A stretch of DNA of 64,000 bases from Isoetes taiwanensis (lineage: Eukaryota > Streptophyta > Lycopodiopsida > Isoetales > Isoetaceae), in NCBI GenBank assembly GCA_021234155.1, contig JAJEKV010000157.1, positions 654,807 to 718,806 of the forward strand, written 5' to 3'. A program made the translations under genes and the position numbers. Shown here piece after piece: positions 22,186-34,589 of this stretch. Numbering within the stretch: the first letter of the stretch is position 1; each line of letters begins with the position of its first letter. The notes under the pieces are model-generated. The model was not told the DNA's origin. It searched no databases and saw only the letters and a program-made list of their open reading frames with translations.

Positions 22186-22342
22186 GAGGTTGTGGATCTT
22201 GTGGAACTTGATTCCCTTAGTTCTGGCGCTTGTTGGCATCCGGGCATCACCGGTCTATCTACGAGCAAACAAAAATGCCTTACAATTCTTTGTTGAGCTT
22301 GTGGAAAATCCTTGCATTATTTTTATGGATGAGCCAACATCG
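22186..22342 (+). pseudogene. Fragment of a PDR/ABCG-type ABC transporter
   Basis: The text reads VVDLVEL, a GLSTSKQKCLTI segment corresponding to the ABC signature region, and, after a one-base insertion near 22290, VELVENPCIIFMDEPTS, the Walker B motif of plant pleiotropic-drug-resistance transporters. Only about 50 codons are present. The normal continuation after EPTS (GLDARAA in the family) is replaced by unrelated sequence, an abrupt breakpoint at 22342. This is a captured or degraded exon fragment inside the 4.6-kb insertion, not a gene. Confidence 0.85.
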
Positions 22343-22506
22343 GCAATGGTATACGGATCTGTCCGGTAGCATATCTGATCTATGGTCTTATCACTTCCCT
22401 TTGCATTCTAACGGCTTAAATTTCCGGTGCCCTAGACTCTCATAAAATAAGCGATTACGTGATAGATATGATTGTGGGCATAAACTAATGGATCAAAGTT
22501 GATTTT

Positions 22507-22752
22507 TTGGTGAAGGTCAAGAGAGGATCCGGCAAAAGGCAAGTCGGGGCTCTTGCTTTTGCATTGCTAGATTTAGGAACACATAACTATTATCCTCCGG
22601 GTTTCTTTTTGCGGTGTTTAGATCAAAGCATCGAGCATGCAACATTTTTACGAGATGTAGATTTACTAAATGCGGCACTTTCGGAGATTCGAACTCAAGA
22701 GCACAAAGCGAGGTATTTCTCTGCTTGCATTCTTTATATCAACAATTTGTAG
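22507..22752 (+). other. Unrecognised 81-codon open frame inside the insertion
   Basis: The frame contains KRGSGKRQVGALAFALLDLG and a charged C-terminal half. It begins 165 bp after the transporter fragment and may be a second captured exon, since its codon composition is less AT-rich than its surroundings. I do not recognise the family, and a chance frame is possible. Confidence 0.25.
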
Positions 22753-25700
22753 CGGCTTTGAGTTGTCTTGCCCATTTTGTGATTTCAAAGTGATTCCATT
22801 CCTAGTTTATCCTATGCGCTTGTGATTGTAGATAGGTAGCTTGTGGGTGTAGATAGGCGTGCAAGTCGGCAATGCTTGGAACAGGTGATGCGGGGTGCTC
22901 AAATGGTTTTGACATGGTACTTTGCTTATGAAAACAAGCTGCTGCAAAATGTTCTTTTGTCGGATTTTAGTGCTTGTTTGCGGCAGTTAAGAATTGTATA
23001 ATAGTTACAAAACTGGTGAAGGCAATTGACATGGAACCCGCATCGAATCCTTTGGTCGAAATTTGGGTGTCTACAGAATTTGTCGAAACAAAGGAATGAC
23101 ATTCAGGCATAATAGTCTTTGAATATAGTAAAATTGGGATCTGATGCCATCTTATACTACGCATTGTGTTTTCCCTATTTTCATTTGCTCCAAGCACTAT
23201 ATGTTGTATTGCCAATTTAAATCAGTAAATTAAATGTCGGTTTTGCACTACGGTCACGATTCCCGAGCCACCATTAGGACCAAATCCATTTTGTGGCTGA
23301 TCATTGTATCCATCTTAAAAGAGTTAAATTTATATGGACTTACGCATGCCCCTGTAAGTCATTATGATATTCTTTCGGCATTGGATGAGTTACCAACATG
23401 AGAAATTTCATTTGATTTTGGGGATTTAAGGCCTGCATTTTGCATTTGTTTGGTAGCTTTTAAAAGCCACAGTAGAATGCCTTTCAAGTCTAATGCCATC
23501 ATATCGATAGAGTTACAACTACAACTCCGTATTCCACTTTTTGTTAATAGTTTTATTTTCCATGTCATCAAAAGCATGTTTGGATGTTAATTTTACTAGT
23601 GTTGTTGACATTTTTTGCGAGGGTTAACAAATGAGGAGTTGATTTTTTGTTACACATGGGTTAGATGGACTAGCTCAATTTCTTGATGTTGAAGCTATGG
23701 TAAATGCTCTTCTAACCTTATTTATTGTTCTATAACGATTGCTATAAAGCAGGCTGCATGTTACAAGTAGGAATTTTAATGCTATAAGAAACAACTGGGA
23801 AAGTTGACGGAAAATCAGAATGCGTTTTTTGAACTGCATTACATTCATTATTGAGTGCAAGGATCTTGTTGCATCTAATAGAACAAATATGATGGCAAAT
23901 ATGTGCATTAGCTTTCAACTATTTGAAAAAGTTATGATAGAGGAAAGTCAAGCACGGTTGTGTCAACTGGCTAAAGTGCAAGATTTATGAAAGTTGACCC
24001 TTAACTTCTCCGTTCTTTATACTTCCAGGCAAGATGATCAAGATTTCTCACTCAGCTATGTTAGCGAGTTTGAAGAATTTTGTCAAAGGCGAGGACATTA
24101 CCCATATATACCCATCGGCTTAAGGTTATAATGAACCGGCTTTTTCTTCAGTAAATTTGCCCTTTCTTTTTGCACTTCATGTTTTGCATAGTTGGTGTAA
24201 AAAGGTGTATGCTAGTTTCCCTTTATTTGCATTGGGTTAGGATAATGAACTCATGGTGTGCACATTTAGGAGTCCCTGGTGAGATTGTTTTCTGATAATA
24301 GGAGGTATGTACAAGTAATAGGAGTTATGTCTGAGCAATTGTATTGGTATATTCATTTAGGAGTAGACGGGAAGATTGTTTTACGGTAATAGGAGGTATG
24401 TGCAGAACAATTGTCCAAACCCTAATGTATTTTGTAAGCAACAAATCGAGTTGTCTTTTGTGAGCAACCTCTTTTGCAATAATGTTAAGCCTTTCATTAG
24501 AAGGTTGCTCAAGTCATTCTATAATCCATGACATGGCGAGATTTGATTGAAGCGACTATTTAGACCACCGCTTGGCTTCCTGGGATTGCAACTCCTAAGC
24601 AAGTAGGACCTTTGGGCACTACACTATAGGAATCACATATTTCTAATATAATAACAGCCTTTCTACTCACTCCGGCATCTTGAAGTGTCTAAAAGATATG
24701 ATACTTTTAACGAGGACGACTAAATGGATTATGTTTTGATTGTTCGTCATTAAGACTGACTGCACTATAGAATCGGGTAAGTGATACAGGTAGAATCATG
24801 TAGAAATTGTTAGTGGAACTTAATCTCTGCATAATTTTAATCATTGCTGGTGATTACAGTTTTTGCAAATTGTGTGATAGTATGTGTAGCTGAGTTTCTT
24901 TGCGTACTATCATAGTTGACGCATGGCTGTGTATAACATACTTTTGCACATTGTGGAATATAATTTAAACAAGGAATTTGAAGGCTTTCGAAATGATAGC
25001 CGTTTTCTTTTTTTGAAGAGCAAAAGCGTGTGATATGCTCATTGACAATAGAGTGTGTACCATATTGTAACGCAACTTGCTCAGGGTTTCTCGAGTTATT
25101 TAAGTCTATTTAATAACAAGTCTATTTGTATGTATGTAGAAAAGTAGCCACATTCATCATAATTGTAGGTTTAGAGGTCTCCATTCGCACCTCTACTTTA
25201 TGCAACTTACTACATTTCGACTCGGTTCCTTCTTTACTTGATCAGTAAAGCATATTGGAATGTTTTTGAATAGCCCTCGTACAGCCATAAAATTGGATCA
25301 TCTAGACAACAAATGCTCTATCTATAAGTTAATGTTCGTATTTGTGATGGTAGAGCTATCTAGAAACAACATCAAATGACTCGACTATTTTTACCAGCTC
25401 TGAAATAACCACATGAACAAATTGTTTAAATAAGAGCAACTAATTACACAAGTACATTGATTATATCGCCCTTCACAATAACATAATTGCATAGTTTAAT
25501 ATGATTGAATCATGGTGTAAAAGAACAATCATATGACATACATGAGGACATCATGCAACATTTCAATCATGTGTGTAACCCTGTGTTAATGTCCAATATG
25601 CAATAAACATATAATTTGATGCCAAGGATAATTACATTCTTAGACATTGATATACTTTTCTATTTTGCTACCGACATACAGATATAGAGCGCAGCCTTTA

Positions 25701-26511
25701 TCAAACATTGTTGTAGAAGTACTTATATGATTTTGCTAGAAGATTTTATCATTTAGCTTTTGTCACGTATTTGCACAGCTTTATAGACATACTGATTAAT
25801 ACTTTTGCCTTTGGCTTCTTCAGCTAAAGTTTGACTTCTTTTGATATGCGACGTTGAGTCTTAATAATCACGCTTTATTTGTCTTGCAGGTTATTTTTGG
25901 CCTGTACAAAATTTGCCATCATATATGGATGCCTCGATATTGCCCAAGATGTACCTTGCTATAGGAAGGTCCTTAAGATCGTGTGTTTAATGATATTCTG
26001 CCCGACGTTCATTAAACATCTTGGAACATCATAATCTGCATTTTATTGACAATAATAGGCCTGTTTGCATCTGCATCTTGATGCAACTTCTTTACCAATA
26101 TTACCAAAGCACGAATTGGTCCTTTTGTACCATTGGGTCCTCTATTCTTAATATTTGTATGCATTCACTAAGAAAATGAATGCATGTATTCATACAGGCC
26201 CTGTACAATTTCCATTACTAATATAACTACAAAAAGCATTCTTCATAAATGGCTAATATGTTTTAGACAAAGATCATAATCACGTCAATCCTAATTGGTC
26301 TAGGTAATGAGCTTTGCAAGCCTCTTCTTGGTCCATGTACAATTCATAAACAAAACAAAACAACACAAAACAAAATCCCACGTTCAAACCATTAATAAGC
26401 CCCGACACATAAAATGACCCAACAAGAACCATGAAAACGAAACGACAACAAGAAACATGAAAACACATTATCGGGCCACCGTAGGGCAACCCTCCGTGCG
26501 CAGCACCTTGT

Positions 26512-26873
26512 TCTCTTTAAGGGGGTGGTCCCTTCAAGCATACTATTTAATAAATTTTAAGTACTGAGGTACTGTAATTCCTGCAAACCATTAGTGCGCA
26601 GTGTGATATCTATAGAAGAGTTCAGGCCTTGTTTGGGGCCGCCTCTTGTTGTTTCAGTGTGTTTACATGTGTGGTTTCAAATTTTGTGTTGCTAATCTGT
26701 ACTCTCTCTGTCTCTGTTGTTAATGGACTACGGTCCTAAAAATAACTCTGATGACTGATCGCTTATGTAATTCTCTATTACATTATGAACCAAGTTTATT
26801 TTCTCTAATTTAATTGTTTTCTTATTAAACTAACCCCAATGCTGAGGATAACGTTATTTCAAGGAGGGGAGAA
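26512..26873 (+). other. 3' untranslated region and polypurine tract of gypsy element A
   Basis: This matches 30140-30485 throughout. It ends with AAGGAGGGGAGAA immediately before the LTR start TGTGACG, which is the polypurine tract that primes plus-strand synthesis. Confidence 0.9.
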
Positions 26874-29130
26874 TGTGACGTTCCATGTACTCATATGGTA
26901 TACGTATACATACCACGACACATCACCGGGGTATAAGTAGATCCTTATGGGTCATTAGGGGATAACTTGGGTTAATCAAACGGGTTTTTATTAGCTATGC
27001 TGAATTGATAGTAAGCTAAATAACCTAATTAGGCTAATTAACGTAATAATTAGTAAAAGTCGGCTAATTAGGAAGTGCCACCTGGCCCAAATCGATTGGC
27101 TAGGTGGAACTTGCTAGGAATAGGGTCCAAATAGGGTCCCTACCTCCAATTCTGCTGCAAAACGATTTGGGAAGAGTTCGAGAAGGGAGGAGCTACCAGC
27201 AACTGCAACCAGACCAGAAGAATGAAAGCCTTCCGTGACAATGGCTCTAGCCAAGCGACCGGTTAGTCTCTAGATAGTTTGTGCTTCAGCTAACCCTTGT
27301 ATGATTAGATGGATGGTTTGTCTTCTCAAGTCAATCGCGTTTGGAAGTCGCATAGTGGACTTGATGCATCTCAGTTTGTAGCATCGGCTTATGGGCTTCT
27401 AACGCTTCAGGACACGTTGCCGCCTTCGGATAAGTGGTCGCTTAAGCTTCCAGGGAGTAAGTGGCCGCCATGTGGAAGTGGGCATGGAATACATTGCCTC
27501 CTCCTAAAATCCGTACCCTTTTGTAGCAGATCTTGCACCGTAGCCTCAGGATGAATGTCCGCGTCCACAGGTTCAAGCCTCAGGTAGCAGAAACATGCCC
27601 TCTATGTGGGAGGCGTCGAGAGACCATTGAGCACTGCTTTGTCCTATGCACAGAGGTAGGGGCAGCTTGATCCTGGGTGAGAGCCCTCTTTGGGTCTTCA
27701 CTGTGCAGTCAGAAGATTCTCTTGGGAGTCTTTCCTAGCAGTTGGCCAGTGGCCAAGCAGCAGGCGTTTCATTTATGCAGAGCTTGGCTTCTGTGGTTGA
27801 TTTGGAAAAGACGGAGAGCGAAGGTCTTTCAGAATGCAGTGCTTAGCCCTTTTCGGTTGGTTCCGATCTTGAGGCATAAGTTGTGGCAGGCTTACCAAGT
27901 CTCAAGCTTGTCTGGCACAGTTAAGCGGGAAATTTGGTCGACATTCCTACAGATTGTGAATCATGATGGGCACTTCATTTCTTAGCACCACACTTATCAT
28001 TGTACTTGATCACATTCTAGTGGTTTAATATATTCCTATATTCTTCAAAAAAAAAAATTTCTCTATTCTCTACTATTAAGATGAGAATGGTTACTTTGTT
28101 TATGATTATCTTCTCTCTTTCTGTTCCTCCTGTGTGTTTGAGAGTAAGAGTGGGTAGAGACCTGAAAGCTTCTTATAAGTAAATATGTCTGTAGCTAGAA
28201 CCCTTAAGACCCCAGTAAATGCGGCCTGTGCATAAGAGCCCCCCTGGCTGTGGATGCTATGTTGTGATTTAGCACCAGTTAACAGGTATGATGGTGAAAC
28301 AGGGGTGGGATCTTGCCTAGCTTGGCTACGGGATTCCTATAGTGTGTTAGGCTTATAGTCGGTCACTGAAGAGGGTTGAATATGGGTCTGACACTCCCTG
28401 AGTCGTAGGATGAGTGCCTATATGGATGTCCTGGACTCGAACGAGCACGATGAGCCGACCTTTAAATTTAGGGGATTAAGTCGTATACGGATGGGGAGGC
28501 TACTGATGTGGCACGTGTCCTCTAGCACACCCAGAAAATCCATCATGCCCGGGGAAGGGATGCCGCCCTGACCTGCCTCATCGGACAAGGAAGATGTAAC
28601 CCGGAGTAGTCTCATAGGGTGATTCCATAAGATTGCGTCTCCGGAAGGCTACAAACCACGCCATAGTATGTCTCACGTATCTGCAAAGTGTGCACAGGAG
28701 GGGTGGATGGAATGGACTAACATAGCTATTGTTCTATGCCAGCCAATGCCATGTTATACCTCTGTCTGTTGTTATCTTGAGGCCGTGACCTTCAGTTGAC
28801 CCCTTGGAGTCTGAGCCTGAGATAGTGCCCTTATTTATGATATATTGTTCATGTATCTTGTATTTGTACTGCTATTTATATGATGACTGATGGATCACCC
28901 TTTGTGGTAGTATATTATTTATTACGATTGCTATGTGCTAACATGTACGTATGCTTCCGTTGTATAGGATTCCCATAGCGGACGTGGGACAAATGACACC
29001 TCTGTGTTCCTCACCCGGACACTTGGCCATCCCAAGTGGTCTGAGTTAGACGGAGGGCCTTTCCATGGTGATATAGTCACCACGGGAGGGGAATTTCCCG
29101 TATTTATACGATGCGAGCATCGTATATATT
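26874..29130 (+). mobile_element. Gypsy LTR interrupted by a LINE; shared between elements A and B
   Basis: It starts TGTGACGTTCC at 26874, and its structure matches the 30486-31956 LTR except for the 737-bp LINE at 27319-28055. Its terminal few bases are missing: at about 29130 the LTR runs straight into RNase H coding sequence without a primer-binding site. It is preceded by element A's polypurine tract and followed by element B's coding remnant, so one LTR serves as the right end of A and the left end of B. A minus-strand open frame near its 3' end matches frames in the other LTRs. Confidence 0.88.
27319..28055 (+). mobile_element. 5'-truncated LINE insertion (zf-RVT region with poly(A))
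   Basis: This is absent from the sister LTR, where GATGGATGGTT joins directly to AATTTCTCTATTC. It encodes the zf-RVT C-terminus (KWSLKLP, then CPLCGRRRETIEHCF with Cys/His spacing, then LLWLIWKRRRAKVF) and ends in A(11) at about 28046-28056. A 5'-truncated copy with a poly(A) tail is the signature of LINE target-primed reverse transcription. Several frameshifts separate the segments. A target duplication is not clear. Confidence 0.88.
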
Positions 29131-30485
29131 TAGGAGACATTACTTGCTTGGGAGACCATTCCAGTTGGATACGGATCACCAAAGCCTCCAATACATTTTC
29201 ACGCAACCCCACTTCAATCTTAGACAGTGACGATGGATGGAATTTCTGGAAGAGTGTGATTTTGAAGTAGTCTATAAGCCAGGCAAGCACAATGTTGTCA
29301 CTGACGCTCTTTCCTGGCATCCATTGGTCACCCGAATGTATTGCAATGCGATTTTCATTCTCACTAGTGAGTTTGGTGAGCAGATAGAGCAGACTCTTCC
29401 TACAGATCCTGAATTTCAGAAAATATGGCAAAGTCTATCCAAGGAAGCCAGAACGGATAAGGAAAGGGAAGCTTTCTTCCATTATAAGAAGGAAGGCAGC
29501 CTTCTTTATTGTAAGGATAAGTTATGTGTCCCCGAGACATCAAGAGTTCGCAAGCTCATTCTCCACGACACATATAACAGTCCTATAGCGGGGCATGCAG
29601 GATTTATGCAGACATATTTTAAGATCCGCTCCATCTATTTTTGGCCAGGAATGAAGAAGCACATTGCCCGATACATTAAGCAATGTCAGATATGTCAACA
29701 AACAAAGGCGGAACAATTGCAGATTCCAGGAGAAATACAGCCCTTAGATGTTGCTAATGCAAAATAGGAAGTTATTACCATGGATTTTATCGTGGGGCTT
29801 CAGCGCACTTTAAGGGGCTTTGATGCATTGATGGTTGTGGTCGACAAGCTTTCCAAGATGGAGCATAGGCCGAACTATTCATGACGCAATCAACTCCAAC
29901 TCTAATGGTAAGCATTGCATTATGGATCCGACAGGGGTCATCTCAGTATTCGATTCGACAGGGATCATATAAGGGGTTGGGCTAAATGTATCCTAGATGG
30001 GGAAATGGACACATAGGCATTTATGATAGGAGCATTTGTCTACAGCTATAATGGGGACATTGCCATTCCTTATGCCGAGACGAAATGCAAGCCTTAGGCA
30101 TGATAGGATTTCCTTCATTCATATTTCTTTTTTTTCTTTAATGTGGTGATCCCTTCAACCACACTATTTAAATAAATTATAAGTACCGATGTAATTCTGC
30201 AAGCCAGTAGCGCGCACTGTGATATCTGCATAAGAGTTCCGGCCTTGTCTGGGGCCGTCTCTTGTTGTTTCAGTGTGTTTACATGTGTGGTTTCCCTATA
30301 ATTTTGTGTCGATAATCTGTACTCTCTATTGTTAATGGACTGCAGTCCTAAAAATAACTTTGATCATTGATCACTTATGTAATTATCTATTACATTATGA
30401 ACCAAGTTTATTTTTTCTAATTTAATTGTTTTCTTACTAAACTAACCCCAATGCTGAGGACATCATTATTTCAAGGAGGGGAGAA
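29131..30485 (+). pseudogene. Gypsy element B internal remnant (RNase H, partial integrase, 3' untranslated region)
   Basis: It begins in RNase H (HYLLGRPFQLDTDHQSLQY), has an in-frame TGA at about 29230, and continues in 29237-29767 with VYKPGKHNVVTDALS and the integrase HHCC finger (HDTYNSPIAGHAGF...CQICQQTK). It stops at a TAG after NAK, and integrase core text (ITMDFIVGLQ) goes on in frame to about 29865, where a deletion joins it to the 3' end of the polyprotein (GRTIHD-like). gag, protease, RT and the integrase core are missing. The rest to 30485 is untranslated sequence and polypurine tract. Confidence 0.9.
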
Positions 30486-31956
30486 TGTGACGTTCCATGT
30501 ACTTATACGATATATGTATACATACCATGACATGTCACCGGGGGCGGGGTATAAGTAGACACTTATGGGTCATTAGGGGATAACTTGGGTTAACCAAACG
30601 GATTTTTATTAGCTATGCTAAATTGTTAGTAAGTTAAATAACCTAATTAGGCTAATTAATGTATTAATTAGTAAAATTTAGCTAATTAGGGAGTGCTACC
30701 TGGCCAAAATTGATTGGCCAGGGAGAACCTGCTAAGAATAGGGTCTAAATTGGGTCCCTCCCCCCAATTCTGCCCCAAATCGATTTGGGAAGAGTTGGAG
30801 AAGGGAGGAGCTACCAGCCACTACAACCAGACCAGAAGAATGGAAGTCTTTTGTGATAGTAGCTCTAGCCAAGAGACCGGTTAGTCTCTAGATAGTATGT
30901 GCTTCAGCTAACCCTTGTATGATTAGATGGATGGTTAATTTCTCTATTCTCTACTATTAAGATGAGGATGGTTACTTTGTTTATGATTATGTTCTCTCTT
31001 TCTGTTCCTCCTGTGTATTTGGGAGTAAAGGTGGGTAGAGACTTGAAAGCTTCTTAGAAGTAGATAAGTCTGTAGCTAGAACCCTTAAGACCCAGTAAAT
31101 GCAGCCTGTACGCAAGAATCCACATGGCTGTGCTATTTTGTGATTTAGCACTAGATAATGGGTATTATAGTGAAACGGGGGTGGGATCTTGCCTAGCTTG
31201 GCTACATGAGTCCTATAGTGTGCTAGGCTTATAGTCGGTCACTGAAGAGGGCCGGGGTCTGACACTCCCTGGGTCGCAAGAATGAGTGCCTATATGGACA
31301 TCCTGGGCTCGAACGAGTACGGTAAACCAGCCTTTAGATTTAGGGGAGTAAGTCGGGTACGGATGCAGAGGCTGCTGATGTGGCACATGTCCTCTAGCGC
31401 ACTCAGGGATCCATCATGCCCGGGGACTGACCTGCCTCATCGGATCGGGGCGATGTAACCCGGAGTAGTCTCATAGGGTGATTCCATGGGATTACGTCTG
31501 CAGAAGGCTACAACCATGCCATAGCATGTCTCAGCCAATCTGCAATGTGTGCACAGGAGGGGCGGATGGAGTGGACTACCCTAGCCATTGTTCTATGCCA
31601 GCCAACTCCATGTTATACCTCTGTCTGTTGTTATCTTGAGGCCTTGACACCGTTACTCAACCCTCTAGAGTCTGAGCCCAGGGTAGAGCCCTTATTTATG
31701 GTATATTGTTCATGTGTCTTGTACTTGTACTGTTATTTATCTATGATGATGGATGGACCATCCTGGTGGTATATTACTTGTGTACAATTGCTATGTGCTA
31801 ACATGTACGTACGCTTCTGCTGTATAGGATTTCCAACTTGGCTATCCCAAATGATCTGAGTTAGACGGAGGGGTTTCTGGTGATGTAGTCGCCATGGAAG
31901 GGGAATTTCTCATATTTGTACGATGGGAGCATCATATAGATTCTGGGGGCGTCACA
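30486..31956 (+). mobile_element. Complete 1,471-bp gypsy LTR (3' LTR of element B)
   Basis: It begins TGTGACG and ends CGTCACA (31950-31956), a 7-bp terminal inverted repeat typical of an LTR, and directly follows the polypurine tract AAGGAGGGGAGAA. This is the best reference copy of the family here. Its right border is LINE reverse-transcriptase sequence, and no target duplication can be tested because the left end of the complex is rearranged. Confidence 0.95.
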
Positions 31957-33075
31957 GCAACTGGCCTGAGCATGTCTCATATAACCTGTACACTACATTT
32001 TGCAGATCTGCAAGGGCCCCCAACTGTTGCAACCTTGCCCACAGTTTTCCCTGAGGCATAGTGTTGAAAGCCTTGGCGAAGTCCACAAAGCAACAATACA
32101 GATATTGCCAATAGTTCCTACTATCTTCAACCAGAGTCTGCAGTGTGAAGATGTGGTCAATGGTTGAGTGTCGTGGCCTGAACCCTGCATGCGTGAAGGC
32201 CTGCATCTTTGCTGCATCTGCCCAAACCGTCAACTGCTGCTCAAGAATTCTGTCTAGCAATTTTGTACACCGTACTGACCATGATTATTTGGTAGTTAGT
32301 TGGGCAGTGTGGGTCACCTGCCTTGTATATGGGGACAACTTTGTTAGTAGTCCATTGCAGGGGGAAGCCCTCATGTAACACCCTGCTGAACATGTTAGTT
32401 AGTATCGGTACTATAGATGGTCCTGCCTACTTGAGCAACTCTGCTTTCATACCATCTAGGTCTGGCGCTTTTCCATTAGCTAGACGTTGTAAGTCCTGGT
32501 CTACATCGGCTTATGTGATTTGCAGCACTGGGCCCTGCTATGGGGGTAATGCTACTTGTGCACCATGAGGATCGTAGAGCTACTACAGGCATTGTTGGTT
32601 GTACTGGCTTTTTGAGCACCCTTCGACAGATGGTCCTGGGATGATGGTCCCGGAGGAAGAACATTTCTTGTTGATGGGCTGCTATGTACTTGGCTTTCTG
32701 AGCCTTAAGGAAAAGGCGGTATTGTCTGACCGCGTGCGAGCGTAGAGCAGGGTCTGTGACCTAGGGAGCCAACGTTTGTATTCCTTGCACTCAACATCAA
32801 ACCACTAGTTATGCAGGAAGGTTGTCCCAAGGTTCGTTGAGAGTAGCTTTTCCCAAAGCACATTTTTGTAGCAGTCCCAAGGACGTCAAGCAGCCTACCT
32901 GCCTGTTGTGCTAGCATAGAGAACTGCAGAATGCCTGCCAAATCATCTATGAGCATCCTGGCGTAAGGCTTTGCATGTTCATAGTCCAATCGCAGCCGAG
33001 GCATGCGAGGAGGTGCCGCACAGGAGGTTGAAACACGACCAAATGGGCGACCTGGATAATAGGGCTTGCCCACCA
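31957..33075 (-). pseudogene. LINE reverse transcriptase remnant (fingers/palm)
   Basis: The minus-strand text includes, from 33073 downward, an endonuclease-RT linker segment, then KVVPIYKAGDP near 32345, then FRPRHSTIDHIFTLQTLVED and CCFVDFAKAFN (RT motif A with catalytic Asp) in 32260-31952. Frames change several times. The copy stops at the LTR edge (31956), and the YADD part of the RT is missing. The LINE may have been cut by the retrotransposon or truncated before. The companion 3' half of a similar LINE lies at 34682-35970. Confidence 0.85.
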
Positions 33076-33966
33076 GAAAATAGGATCGGAGGGTTCAGAC
33101 CTGCAGGCACAACGGCCTCACCATAGCCCCAAACTACAGCGGCCGCATCTGCAGCGCCAGCCTGACTAGAAGAAGAAATGGCGATCAGCTCTGCTTGCCC
33201 AAAAAACGACGACTTGCCAAAGAACCAGAGTGTCCAACAACCACAGCCTTCACCATGGAATTACTCACTACAAAACCCTGTTGAAAACTCATAAAATCCT
33301 ACAAATCCAAACCCCACAACTCATTTGCTGTACTGCTAGGAAAGAAGAAGCCCGACGCTTTCAGCATGAAAACAGACTAACATCATCATGTCTGTGTTCC
33401 TCAAGTTCCTAAAATTTGCTAGATATGTTTTTTTTTTAACCATTGCAATAAAACCCATTAAAAAATACTCTAAAATAGAAACAAGATAACTAAACGAATA
33501 AACTGCTCAAACTGCCTAAAATACATGATTTCTTATATAATACAATACACAAAATTTAGTCCCAATCGTTGCAAGAATACCCTCTCGCGACATGAAACAA
33601 ATTGTGGCAAGTCTATAGAACCGAGGCCCATCCATTAAAAATGTTGAAGGAAAGTGGTACCACAGTTCATTTTGATTACATTCCATTTTATTTGCAGGGC
33701 TTTAGCCTGCTGGATGTTTGGATGCACAGATGCCAAGTGGTTTTCATAGGCAAATGCACTTCTGCTATAGGTCTTTATCATTCTTCACTGCATGACCAGT
33801 ATTTGACTTCTAAATTACACCCTAATTTAAGGATGAGGTTTGGGGTTATCTCCACCTCCCTTAACATTCTTATGTAACCATAGTTTACTTTTAATATAGT
33901 GATCTTTGGTCCTTAAAAAAAAAAAAATAATAATAATAATTAGAACCGAGACCCATCCATTTAAAA
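33076..33966. other. Non-coding stretch ending in a duplicated target segment
   Basis: No gene is seen. AGAACCGAGGCCCATCCATT near 33618 and the following roughly 50 bp recur at 33943-33966 plus 37434-37490, where the second copy is split by the TIR element. Poly(A) and (TAA)n occupy 33916-33942. The first copy is thus a natural uninterrupted comparison site for the insertion. Confidence 0.6.
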
Positions 33967-34132
33967 GGGTGAAAATATTTTTACCCCGGTTATTGTGATT
34001 CCATCGCAAGATATTCCCTCCCGCAGAATCACCAGGCTCGCGATCCCGTTATCCGTACCAGAGGCCCCGTTTTCCGTACCTGCCAGGGTCGCTTTCAGAC
34101 GATATATACCTTCCGGTGGTATCACACCTATA

Positions 34133-34400
34133 ATTCTCCCTTGCGATGGAATCTCCCCCGAGTTATTCCACTAGACGGAATCACCCCGCAAATGTATTCC
34201 TCCAGAAGGAATCACGAATGACCTTGTTATTCCACCAGACGGAATCACAACCATGCTATTCCGCCAGATGGAATCACGAACGTCTGATTCCGTGAGATGG
34301 AATCACCACTTACGTATCCCGCCAGACAGAATCACAACATTGCTATTCCGCCAGATGGAATCACAACCATGCGATTCTGCCCGGTGGAATCACAAATGTA
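34133..34400. repeat. Subterminal array of ATTCC-N7-GGAAT motifs
   Basis: About eight units spaced 26-29 bp carry the interrupted palindrome ATTCCGCCAGATGGAAT or close variants, each followed by CAC. Three diverged units (GTGATTCC...GGAAGTAT) are visible on the opposite side at 37235-37310. Dense subterminal repeats of this kind are known to bind transposase in plant DNA transposons; that role is inferred here. Confidence 0.8.
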
Positions 34401-34589
34401 AGATTCTTCGAGATGGCAGATGAGCGGCAGATTCTCAAAGTATAACTTACATTTGCTTGCTACATTTGCAAGTATAACTTACATTTGCTTGCAAAAGCAA
34501 GCAGGGTGGATTGAATCGGAAGAAAATATAAACTTGTGCTACTCCATTTTTTGTGCATGCCTGTCCATTATTATTCTATGCACTGCCCA

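Larger units (their letters stand above)
21952..26511. mobile_element. 4.6-kb insertion in the 3' untranslated region of gypsy element A
   Basis: The retrotransposon text stops at 21951 and resumes at about 26512, judged against the uninterrupted homologues at 30118-30170 and (reverse) 45850-45890. The insertion starts with GGGTTGCCCCTAGGG, itself half of a hairpin with GGGGCAAACCC, and near its right end carries GGGCAACCC (26485-26493), an inverted match of nine bases. TTCTTTTTT before and TTCTCTTT after could be a degenerate 8-bp target duplication. The superfamily is not established. The interior is AT-rich with a captured PDR transporter fragment (22186-22342), one unrecognised open frame (22507-22752) and otherwise no gene from 23000 to 26490. 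Confidence 0.7.

Noticed and set aside
33618-33966. Direct repeat of about 45 bp as the target duplication of a single insertion
   Set aside because: The repeat is far too long and too diverged for a target duplication; an older local duplication explains it, and the TIR element has its own 8-bp duplication.
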